From an uncultured Massilia sp. (GTDB taxonomy: Bacteria > Pseudomonadota > Gammaproteobacteria > Burkholderiales > Burkholderiaceae), in the NCBI GenBank assembly GCA_946481275.1, contig CAMLMV010000087.1, forward strand, positions 1 to 12,265: 12,265 nt of DNA, given 5' to 3'. A program made the translations under genes and the position numbers. Of the stretch, positions 1 to 5,727 are shown piece by piece. The notes under the pieces are model-generated. The model saw only the letters and a program-made list of their open reading frames with translations. It was not told the DNA's origin and did not search any database. How positions within the stretch are numbered: the first letter of the stretch is position 1; each line of letters opens with the position of its first letter.

Positions 1-90
1 GCGGCGCCAATGGAAAGAAGCTTGCTCATACTGCATAAGACTGCGCAGATTTGGCGGAGTTCCCGGCGAACTGATTAAACCCATGCTAGC
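1..90. other. Left-edge stretch without a recognisable gene
   Basis: The first 90 bases are less GC-rich than the genes that follow and hold no open frame that resembles a protein I recognise. They lie downstream of the minus-strand pilin gene and its terminator hairpin. They may be the spacer towards the next gene to the left, which is outside the window. Confidence 0.4.
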
Positions 91-115
91 GAAAAGCGCG
101 CCGTGGTGGCGCGCT
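91..115 (-). terminator. Rho-independent terminator of the pilin gene
   Basis: An exact 8-bp inverted repeat, AGCGCGCC at 95-102 and GGCGCGCT at 108-115, encloses a 5-nt loop (103-107). Read on the minus strand, the hairpin is followed immediately by a TTTT run (complement of 92-95). It lies about 44 nt beyond the stop codon of the minus-strand pilin gene. A GC-rich stem plus T-run in this orientation is the classical intrinsic terminator. The T-run is short, so efficiency may be modest. Confidence 0.75.
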
Positions 116-158
116 AATGCATTGCAGCCGCAATCAAGCGGCGTCGGCTGTTACCGGC

Positions 159-716
159 TCAACACCCGTCGGTATTGGTCTTGACCGTGGGAACGCCATT
201 CCCGTTGTAAGTGTATTGCACGGAACATTGCGTGGGATTCGGCGCGCTCTCGATGCGCCATCCCGCGTCGCCGCCGGGCAGTTTATTGTTCCCAAAGCCG
301 TAGAACGTATAGCCATCGACCTCGACCGCCGTGGATTTGAGATAGCAGCCGGTGTCCGGGACGGTCATGCCTTGCAGCACCGCGCCGATACCGTCGCACC
401 ACCGGTCGGGATAGCCGTTCCAGACACGGATCTGGGTGCCGTCCATATTAACGTTCGTCAAGTTCGCGATGGCGAGCGGCGTGCCCGCCCCGCGAATCGA
501 GGTCAGTGACTTGACCAGCTTGATGCCCGTGTTGACGGAGCCGGCCAGCGCCTGGATCGACGCCTTGCGGCCATCCCCTCCGAGGTCGGCGAATTTCGGC
601 AACGCGACCGCGGACAGGACGCCGAGGATGACGATGACGACGATCAGTTCGATCAGCGTGAAGCCGCGGGCCCGTGCGGCGTTGAGGGCGTTGATTCCGG
701 TTGGGTGTCGATACAT
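159..716 (-). CDS. Type IV pilin / pseudopilin, MSHA-like
   Basis: This encodes a 185-residue prepilin, a subunit of a type IV pilus or pseudopilus assembled at the inner membrane after cleavage and N-methylation by prepilin peptidase. The class III signal is clear: a short basic leader (residues 1-18) ends in RARG, followed by FTLIELIVVIVILGV. Cleavage is expected between G18 and F19, which puts the conserved Glu5 of the mature protein at E23. Residues 19-40 form the hydrophobic helix. The following ALPKFADLGGDGRKASIQAL resembles MSHA-type pilins. Four cysteines (107, 124, 164, 185) suggest two disulfides, the last closing a C-terminal loop. The gene stands alone, with no pilus assembly genes nearby, so major pilin versus minor or orphan pseudopilin cannot be settled here. 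The start is the only Met placed to give a normal leader, but its ribosome site is weak. Confidence 0.88.
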   Translation of the reverse strand: MYRHPTGINALNAARARGFTLIELIVVIVILGVLSAVALPKFADLGGDGRKASIQALAGSVNTGIKLVKSLTSIRGAGTPLAIANLTNVNMDGTQIRVWNGYPDRWCDGIGAVLQGMTVPDTGCYLKSTAVEVDGYTFYGFGNNKLPGGDAGWRIESAPNPTQCSVQYTYNGNGVPTVKTNTDGC

Positions 717-774
717 GGCGCGAGCTCGATATGAAGTCGGTTACATTCTTTTCCACGAAGAATTGTTTCAGTAT

Positions 775-790
775 ATCAATACACGCGCCA
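775..790 (-). promoter_or_regulatory. Candidate sigma-54 (-24/-12) promoter of the pilin gene
   Basis: The minus strand reads TGGCGCGTGTATTGAT, which matches the sigma-54 consensus TGGCACG-N4-TTGCW at all but two fixed positions, in the AT-rich gap upstream of the pilin. The distance to the ATG (about 58 nt) is reasonable, and pilA genes are often RpoN/PilR-dependent. Against it, the important C of the -12 GC pair is an A. No convincing sigma-70 pair was found in the same gap, though TTGATA within it could serve as a -35. Confidence 0.3.
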
Positions 791-830
791 CATATCATCA
801 TATGGTTGGCAAACCGTTGTAACCTTGCGT

Positions 831-1046
831 CTATTCCGGCTTCGCCAGGCGCATTTTCGCCAGCGTCAGCGTCTCGTCCGCCCTGCCCCAGCCGCCGTCG
901 GCGACTTCTTCCACCAGCACCATCGAATAGGGCCGGGCCTGCTCGCCGAAGTACTCGACGAACATCGCCGTCGTGCGGTGGATGATTTCTTCCTTGCGCG
1001 CCGCATCGACGACGCCTTCGGGAAACTTGAAGTTTGCGAATGGCAT
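831..1046 (-). CDS. 4-oxalocrotonate tautomerase-like protein
   Basis: This is a 71-residue protein of the tautomerase superfamily, small beta-alpha-beta enzymes that interconvert keto and enol forms using an N-terminal proline as general base. Met is followed directly by Pro (MPFANFKFPEGV), which gives the required Pro1 after Met removal. The middle (RPYSMVLVEEVADGGWG) matches the family pattern around its second strand. The length is that of 4-OT monomers, which form oligomers. A longer frame runs upstream to 1145, but the start at 1046 is chosen because it places the catalytic proline and has a good AAGGAG site just before it. The substrate is unknown; there are no aromatic-degradation genes around, so the true 4-OT reaction is not implied. 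It lies 105 nt downstream of the AraC gene on the same strand and probably has its own promoter. Confidence 0.85.
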   Translation of the reverse strand: MPFANFKFPEGVVDAARKEEIIHRTTAMFVEYFGEQARPYSMVLVEEVADGGWGRADETLTLAKMRLAKPE

Positions 1047-1051
1047 GATTG

Positions 1052-1057
1052 CTCCTT
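1052..1057 (-). promoter_or_regulatory. Ribosome binding site of the tautomerase gene
   Basis: The minus strand carries AAGGAG, 5 nt before the ATG at 1046. It decides the start: the internal Met-Pro is used rather than any codon further upstream. Confidence 0.75.
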
Positions 1058-1109
1058 GAACGTGAATGGAGTCGACATTGTCGGCATTCGCCCCGGCGCG
1101 ATAAACGTG

Positions 1110-1139
1110 AAGAAATGGCGAACTCTGTTCGGCTTCGCC
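1110..1139 (-). terminator. Weak terminator-like hairpin after the AraC gene
   Basis: GGCGAA at 1117-1122 pairs with TTCGCC at 1134-1139. On the minus strand the stem is followed by ATTTCTT. It lies just past the AraC stop codon. The stem is only 6 bp with an 11-nt loop and the T tract is interrupted, so it is a weak candidate. Confidence 0.3.
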
Positions 1140-1151
1140 CAACAATCACGC

Positions 1152-2168
1152 TTACAGGGCTGCGTCCAGCGCGAGCCGCAACGGCCCCGGCGTGATCCCC
1201 GTCCAGCGCTTGAACGAGCGGCGGAAATTGGCCGCGTCGTGGAAACCCAGGTAGGCCGCGGCCGCTTCGTTGTCGAGGCGGCGCGCCTGGAACAGCCACA
1301 GCGCGACGTGCGTGCGCACCTGGTCCAGCTCGGCCTGGAAATGCGTGTGGTGGCGCAGCAGCTGGCGTTTCAAGGTGGCCGGACTGACGCCGAAATCGAG
1401 GGCCGTTCGCTCCAGCGTGGGCGCGGCGCGCACGCGTTCCAGCAGGTAGTCGTACAGCGCGGCCAGCAGGCCCGGGGGCCGCCCGGCTTCCGCGGCGGCC
1501 GCCGCCTGCGCGAGGCCGGCCGCGATGCCGTTCCCGCGCGGCCAGGGACGGTCGAGCCAGGCCGCGTCGATCAGCATCGCGTCGAGCTGGCAATCGAAGC
1601 GCAGCGCGCTGCCCAGGTGCACGTGGTGCTGCTCGACGTGGCGCGGAGCCGCGCGGTTGAAGCAGAAGCGCCAAGGCAGCCGTTCCCCGCCGAGCCAGCG
1701 GCACAGCGCGACGACGGCCGTCATGTGCATCTCGACGAGCGCCGGGCGCAGGCCCGGGGCGCCGTGGCTGTCGACCCAGTACAGCAGTGCGACGTCGTCC
1801 CAGGTTTCCAGGCGCGGACGCAGCAAGGGGGTGAGGCGCGCGTGCCAGCCGCACAGCGTCTCGAGCAGCGCGCGCAGCGTGGGCGCCTGCACCAGCGCGT
1901 GGCTGGCCGCGCCGTCATGGCCGGGCAGCAGTTGCTGGCCCAGCATGAACGACGTGTCCGGACTGTCCAGCGCGCGCAGCAGGTTCGCGAGCAGGCGCAG
2001 GAGCTGGCTGGCGGACACCTGCGCGGCCGAGTCGAGGGAACCGGACAGGCCCGTGTCGCGCAACAGCGCGGCGGCGTCCGCATCGGCCGCGCGGCCGTAT
2101 TCGAGCACGAGCGCCGGCTGCAGGTAGCCCGGGATCGACGGTTCGAACGCCGCGCGCCAGGCGATCAC
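1152..2168 (-). CDS. AraC-family transcriptional regulator (Arabinose_bd-type N-terminus)
   Basis: This is a 338-residue regulator. The N-terminal two thirds resemble the arabinose-binding-like effector domain found in OruR/MmsR-type AraC proteins, beginning after PGYLQPALVLEYG. The C-terminal 100 residues are the AraC double helix-turn-helix: the first helix unit is around ALDFGVSPATLKRQL (256-270), and the second around AYLGFHDAANFRRSFKRWTG (305-324) ends in the typical GITPGPLR. Length and domain order are normal for the family. No ATG fits the N-terminus. The start taken is GTG at 2166-2168, which overlaps the stop of the upstream GGDEF gene as GTGA (4-nt overlap) and implies translational coupling. 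The effector and target genes are unknown. The divergent receptor-phytase operon is an obvious candidate target, but only by position. Confidence 0.87.
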   Translation of the reverse strand: MIAWRAAFEPSIPGYLQPALVLEYGRAADADAAALLRDTGLSGSLDSAAQVSASQLLRLLANLLRALDSPDTSFMLGQQLLPGHDGAASHALVQAPTLRALLETLCGWHARLTPLLRPRLETWDDVALLYWVDSHGAPGLRPALVEMHMTAVVALCRWLGGERLPWRFCFNRAAPRHVEQHHVHLGSALRFDCQLDAMLIDAAWLDRPWPRGNGIAAGLAQAAAAAEAGRPPGLLAALYDYLLERVRAAPTLERTALDFGVSPATLKRQLLRHHTHFQAELDQVRTHVALWLFQARRLDNEAAAAYLGFHDAANFRRSFKRWTGITPGPLRLALDAAL

Positions 2169-3004
2169 GCCGCGTCCATCCGGCGGCACAGGTCCGCCAG
2201 CAGGATCTCGGGGGGCCCGTCCGCGGGCGCGCAGTCGTGGCGCAGGCTGAGTGCCACGGGGCGTGCGCCGGCGTGATGGCGCATGGCGCCGACCATCGCG
2301 CACAGGTGGCGCGCGGCGGCCGCGGCGGCATCCACGGACAGGCCCGGCATCAGCACGGCGAAGCGGTCGCCCGCGTAGCGGCACAACAGGTCGTCGTTGC
2401 GCAGGTTCAGCAACAGCATGTGCGCGACGGCCTGCAGCGCGCGGTCGCCCTCCGCGCGGCCATGCTCGCGGTTGATGCGGTGGAAGCCGTCGATGTCGAG
2501 CAGGACGACGGTCCCCTCCGTGCGGCGCAGCTGTTCGCGCAGGTAGTCCGCGTCGGCCAGTTGCGTGACGCGGTCGAACGGCCGGTGGCTGCGGAACAGG
2601 CGCTCGCGCTTGCGCAGGTAGTCCGCCAGCAGGCCCTGTTCGCGGCGCCAGTAGTACAGCCCTGCCGTCAGCACGAGCATCCCGAACGGCACGAGGCCTT
2701 CCAGCGCGTTGTCCCACAGCGCGTCCTTGTCGATGCGCCAGAACTCGTCCAGGCAATCCGCCCACGACCCGAGCGTGATGCATGCGAGGCCCCCGGCCAG
2801 CAGCCGCGTCACGCGCCCGTCGGGCCGGCTCGCGAGCACGATCAGGCACCACACGAGCGCCATCAGCGCGGTGCCGCCCTCGTCGACGATGTCCATCCAG
2901 TGCCAGCTCGCGAACGGTTTATAAGCCCCGGCGGACGCGTACAGCGCGGCGAACGCGGCAAGCGCGCAGGCGAGGACGAGGAACGGACGGACGAAGGCAG
3001 GCAT
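2165..3004 (-). CDS. Membrane protein with degenerate GGDEF domain (AGDRF, I-site kept)
   Basis: This is a 279-residue protein. Its N-terminal half has four likely membrane segments (about 5-26, 43-60, 67-82, 103-120). A charged linker (about 121-150) and a cytoplasmic GGDEF domain follow. The metal-binding region VVLLDIDGFHRIN (166-178) is conserved in form. The signature loop, however, is A211-G-D-R-F215 instead of GGDEF: the first Gly and the Glu needed for diguanylate cyclase activity are replaced. The product inhibition site is intact in sequence and spacing: R202-N-D-D205, five residues, then the signature loop. It is therefore probably not a cyclase but could bind c-di-GMP (inference). 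The domain end is short and diverged. It is the first gene of a unit with the AraC regulator, sharing 4 nt. A strong Pho box lies 46 nt upstream. The start ATG directly precedes the first membrane helix. Confidence 0.85.
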   Translation of the reverse strand: MPAFVRPFLVLACALAAFAALYASAGAYKPFASWHWMDIVDEGGTALMALVWCLIVLASRPDGRVTRLLAGGLACITLGSWADCLDEFWRIDKDALWDNALEGLVPFGMLVLTAGLYYWRREQGLLADYLRKRERLFRSHRPFDRVTQLADADYLREQLRRTEGTVVLLDIDGFHRINREHGRAEGDRALQAVAHMLLLNLRNDDLLCRYAGDRFAVLMPGLSVDAAAAAARHLCAMVGAMRHHAGARPVALSLRHDCAPADGPPEILLADLCRRMDAA

Positions 3005-3033
3005 GGCGGTGCGGTAGCGAAAAATGACGGCCG

Positions 3034-3039
3034 AAGGTA
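3034..3039 (-). promoter_or_regulatory. Putative -10 element of the GGDEF-AraC unit
   Basis: The minus strand reads TACCTT, exactly 10 nt downstream of the Pho box. It matches TATAAT at positions 1, 2 and 6. As in other PhoB-activated promoters, no separate -35 is expected, because the Pho box takes its place. Confidence 0.5.
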
Positions 3040-3049
3040 GCGCGGGCGT

Positions 3050-3067
3050 GTGACAGGTCGATGACAG
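3050..3067 (-). promoter_or_regulatory. Pho box (PhoB binding site) facing the GGDEF-AraC unit
   Basis: The minus strand reads CTGTCATCGACCTGTCAC. Both 7-mers match the Pho box CTGTCAT-N4-CTGTCA(T/C) perfectly, with the correct 11-bp period. The site is in the forward direction for the minus-strand GGDEF gene, 46 nt from its ATG, with a -10-like hexamer after 10 nt. This matches the arrangement of the E. coli phoA and pstS promoters. It also lies 188 nt upstream of the divergent TonB receptor start, so it might influence both sides. Confidence 0.75.
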
Positions 3068-3091
3068 TGCACGGGTCTGAACGGCTCATGT

Positions 3092-3110
3092 CGCCCGCGC
3101 TTCCCGGGCG
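3092..3110. repeat. Inverted repeat between the divergent promoters
   Basis: CGCCCG (3092-3097) and CGGGCG (3105-3110) form a 6-bp dyad with a 7-nt centre, midway between the two divergent Pho-type promoters. It could be an operator or simply a GC-rich chance palindrome. No T-run follows on either strand, so it is unlikely to be a terminator. Confidence 0.25.
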
Positions 3111-3186
3111 TCGTGGACGGTCTGCCCGCGAACGTGCCGGGTCAATTCGGCTCATTTCACGGTCGTACGGCCTTGCGCGGCGCCGG

Positions 3187-3204
3187 ACGTCACCGACCCG
3201 TCAT
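3187..3204 (+). promoter_or_regulatory. Pho box facing the receptor-phytase operon
   Basis: The plus strand reads ACGTCACCGACCCGTCAT. The two GTCA cores are 11 bp apart, and the spacer CGAC is the same as in the minus-strand box at 3050-3067. The second half matches the consensus at 6 of 7 positions and the first half less well. A GAGAAT hexamer (3215-3220, 4 of 6 to TATAAT) follows after exactly 10 nt. This would give a leader of about 30 nt before the ATG at 3256. It is weaker than the divergent box, but the geometry is identical. Confidence 0.55.
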
Positions 3205-3214
3205 ATTCGATGCC

Positions 3215-3220
3215 GAGAAT
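3215..3220 (+). promoter_or_regulatory. Putative -10 element of the receptor-phytase operon
   Basis: GAGAAT lies 10 nt downstream of the Pho-type site and matches TATAAT at positions 2, 4, 5 and 6. No conventional -35 is present at a suitable distance, which fits an activator-dependent promoter. Confidence 0.4.
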
Positions 3221-3255
3221 GCGCCGCATTCCAACCGCGTCCCGACAGAACAACA

Positions 3256-5727
3256 ATGCGACCTCTCGATCTTCCCAAGACTTTGACGGCCCTCGGCGCG
3301 GGCCTGCTCGCCGCCGGCGGCGTCCATGCGGCCGACACCGTCGTCGTCACCGGCCAGCGCGCCAGCCTCGCGCATGCCATCGCCGCCCAGGAAAAGGCCG
3401 ACAACATCGTGTCCGTCGTCAGCAGCGACGACATCGGCGGCCTGCCGGACAAGAATGCCGCCGAGGCGCTGGCCCGCCTGCCGGGGGTCGCCGTGCAGCG
3501 CGACCAGGGCGAAGGCCGCTACGTCGTCGTGCGCGGACTCGACGCCGACTACAACAGCGTGACGATCAACGGCGCCACCGTGCCGTCGCCGGAAGCGTCG
3601 CGCCGCGCCGTCGCGCTGGACGTGCTGCCGGCGGGCCTGATCCGCGAACTGGCCGTCACCAAGACCCTCACGCCCGAACAGGACGCGAACGCGCTGGGCG
3701 GCAGCATCGACGTGAAAACGCTGTCCGCGTTCGACCTGCCGGGCCGCCTGCTCAGCGTGGGCACGGCCGCCAGCCACGACGACCTCACGCACCGGACCAG
3801 CCCTGCCGCCAACGCGCTGTGGGCGCAGCGCTTCGCGGGCGGGACGCTGGGCATCGCGGCCGGGCTGTCGGGCGAAAAGCGCAAGTTCGGCTCGGACAAC
3901 GTGGAGACGGGCGGCGCGTGGAGCGGCGACCGCCTGTCCGGCTTCGAGCTGCGCGACTATGCTCCGGTGCGCACGCGCCGCGCGGGCGCGCTGAACGTCG
4001 ACTGGCGTCCGGATGCCGGCACGAGCGTCGCGCTGCGCAGCTTCCTGTCGCGCTTCTCGGACGACGAGGTGCGCGACCGCCTCACCGTCGGCAACGTCAA
4101 GGGCGGCGCGCTGGCCGAGGGCACGACCGACACGGCGCGCGTGGAACGGCGCATCCGCCAGCGCAAGTACACGCAGGAGATCCGCTCCGTGAGCCTCGCC
4201 GCCGACCACCGCATCGACGCGTGGAAGGTCCATGCGGAAGCGGCCAGCACGCGCGCCAGCGAGGACACGCCGGAATCGCTGAACGACGGCCGGTTCCGCG
4301 GCACGTCCAGCTTCGCCGGCATCGGCTTCACGGACGGCGTACAGCCGCACCTGATCGCGCCCGCCGCCGTGTTCGACCCGGCCAGCTACGCGCTGAACGC
4401 CATCACGCTGCAGCAGCGCTATTCGTCCGACCGCACGAACCAGCTGCGCGTGGACCTCGCGCGCGACGTCGACGCGGGCGACTGGCGCGGCACCGTGAAA
4501 TTCGGCGCCAAGGCGATCCGCCGCGACAAGGACAACGACACGAACCAGTGGGCGTACAACAGCGGCAAAACCGCGAGCGGCAATTACTGGGGGCCAGGCT
4601 CGACGTCGATGTCCGTGTTCACGAACAACGCCACGCTGGACTATGCGCTGGGCACGATCGGCGCCGCGCTCGATCCCGCGCTGATCCGCGCCCGCGTGGC
4701 GGGGCTCGACCGCGGCAAGGCCCTGCTGGCGGCCGAATCCGCGCTGAACGACTACGGCATGCGCGAAGACATCGATGCGGGCTATGTGCAGACGAGCCTC
4801 ATGCGCGGCCCGTGGACGATCCTGGCCGGCGTGCGCGCCGAACGGACGCGCTTCACGGCCGACGGCAACGAAGTGGCCGGCAGCACGATCACGCCGCGCC
4901 ACGCGGGCCGCGACACCACGAACTGGCTGCCCGGCGTGCAGGCCCGCTACGACATCGACCGCGCCACGAGCGTGCGTGCCGCGTGGACGAACGCCGTCGT
5001 GCGCGCCAACTTCAGCCAGCTGGCGCCCGGCATCAGCCTGGCCAGCGCCACCGAGGCGGCGATCGGCAACCCGGACCTGGCACCGCTCAAGGCCCACAAT
5101 CTCGACGCCGGCATCGAGCGCATCCTGGGCAGCGGCGGCGTCGTGTCGGCCTATGCGTTCTACAAGGACATCCGCAACTTCACCTATGCCGCCAACCTCG
5201 CGGGCACGGGCCGCTGGGTGGGCTACACGACGGCGACGTCGTACGCGAACGGCGACGAAGCCGACGTGCGCGGTCTCGAACTGGCGTGGCAGCAGCCGCT
5301 GCGCATGCTGCCCGCGCCGTTCAACGGCCTGCTGGTCGGCGCCAACGCGACGCTCACGTCGTCCAGCGCCGACGTCAAGGGCCGTTCGATCCGCATGCCG
5401 GGCCAGGCGAAGCGCATGGCGAACCTGATGCTGGGCTACGAAGCGGGCCCGCTGTCCACGCGCATCGCCGTCAACTACAAATCGCCCTATCTGCTGGAGC
5501 TGGGCGGGGACGTGAACGACCCGCTGCAGGACCACATCGTCGACACGCAGAAGCAGGTCGACTTCTCGCTCGCCTGGCAACTGGGCAAGCGCTGGCAGCT
5601 GTCGTTCGACGCCGCCAACCTGAACAACGAAACCTATTACGTGTACCAGGGCGTGAAGGGCCACAACGTCCAGTACGAGCGCTACGGCCGCACGTACAAG
5701 ATCGGCCTGAAAGCGAGCCTGTTCTGA
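3256..5727 (+). CDS. TonB-dependent outer-membrane receptor (phytase-linked)
   Basis: This is an 823-residue outer-membrane transporter powered by TonB. A signal peptide (about 1-25, ending GGVHA) is followed by a TonB box-like DTVVVTG (27-33). A plug domain follows (to about residue 160), with the hallmarks LPDKNAAEALARLPGV, the VVRGLD strand and ALGGSIDVKT. The rest is the beta-barrel, ending in KIGLKASLF with the terminal Phe typical of outer-membrane barrels. Size and plug resemble the Xanthomonas/Caulobacter-type TonB receptors. There is no N-terminal signalling (STN) domain, so it is not a FecA-style self-regulator. The frame is open further upstream to 3061, but only the ATG at 3256 gives a proper signal peptide; its ribosome site is weak. 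The stop overlaps the phytase start by 1 nt. Receptor-phytase pairs are known in Proteobacteria. The cargo is probably phytate, its metal complexes or lower inositol phosphates (inference). Confidence 0.93.
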   Translation: MRPLDLPKTLTALGAGLLAAGGVHAADTVVVTGQRASLAHAIAAQEKADNIVSVVSSDDIGGLPDKNAAEALARLPGVAVQRDQGEGRYVVVRGLDADYNSVTINGATVPSPEASRRAVALDVLPAGLIRELAVTKTLTPEQDANALGGSIDVKTLSAFDLPGRLLSVGTAASHDDLTHRTSPAANALWAQRFAGGTLGIAAGLSGEKRKFGSDNVETGGAWSGDRLSGFELRDYAPVRTRRAGALNVDWRPDAGTSVALRSFLSRFSDDEVRDRLTVGNVKGGALAEGTTDTARVERRIRQRKYTQEIRSVSLAADHRIDAWKVHAEAASTRASEDTPESLNDGRFRGTSSFAGIGFTDGVQPHLIAPAAVFDPASYALNAITLQQRYSSDRTNQLRVDLARDVDAGDWRGTVKFGAKAIRRDKDNDTNQWAYNSGKTASGNYWGPGSTSMSVFTNNATLDYALGTIGAALDPALIRARVAGLDRGKALLAAESALNDYGMREDIDAGYVQTSLMRGPWTILAGVRAERTRFTADGNEVAGSTITPRHAGRDTTNWLPGVQARYDIDRATSVRAAWTNAVVRANFSQLAPGISLASATEAAIGNPDLAPLKAHNLDAGIERILGSGGVVSAYAFYKDIRNFTYAANLAGTGRWVGYTTATSYANGDEADVRGLELAWQQPLRMLPAPFNGLLVGANATLTSSSADVKGRSIRMPGQAKRMANLMLGYEAGPLSTRIAVNYKSPYLLELGGDVNDPLQDHIVDTQKQVDFSLAWQLGKRWQLSFDAANLNNETYYVYQGVKGHNVQYERYGRTYKIGLKASLF

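Noticed and set aside
1047..1145. Longer start of the tautomerase
   Set aside because: It would bury the catalytic N-terminal proline; the AAGGAG site and Met-Pro at 1046 decide the start.
448..1854. Long minus-strand frame across the pilin, tautomerase and AraC genes
   Set aside because: It crosses three well-supported genes in a different frame and an AT-rich intergenic gap, with no recognisable domain.
2169..2852. Minus-strand in-frame extension of the AraC gene upstream of 2168
   Set aside because: The extension is low-complexity Arg/Pro/Ala sequence lying over the GGDEF gene in another frame; the AraC domain begins right after the GTG at 2168.
3149..3166. Another possible Pho box (GGCTCAT-N4-CGGTCGT)
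   Set aside because: It has about 9 of 14 matches and no -10-like hexamer at the expected distance; the site at 3187-3204 fits better.
3061..3255. Upstream extension of the TonB receptor to the ATG at 3061
   Set aside because: The extra 65 residues are basic and unlike a signal peptide, and they would cover the promoter region; the Met at 3256 opens a proper signal sequence.
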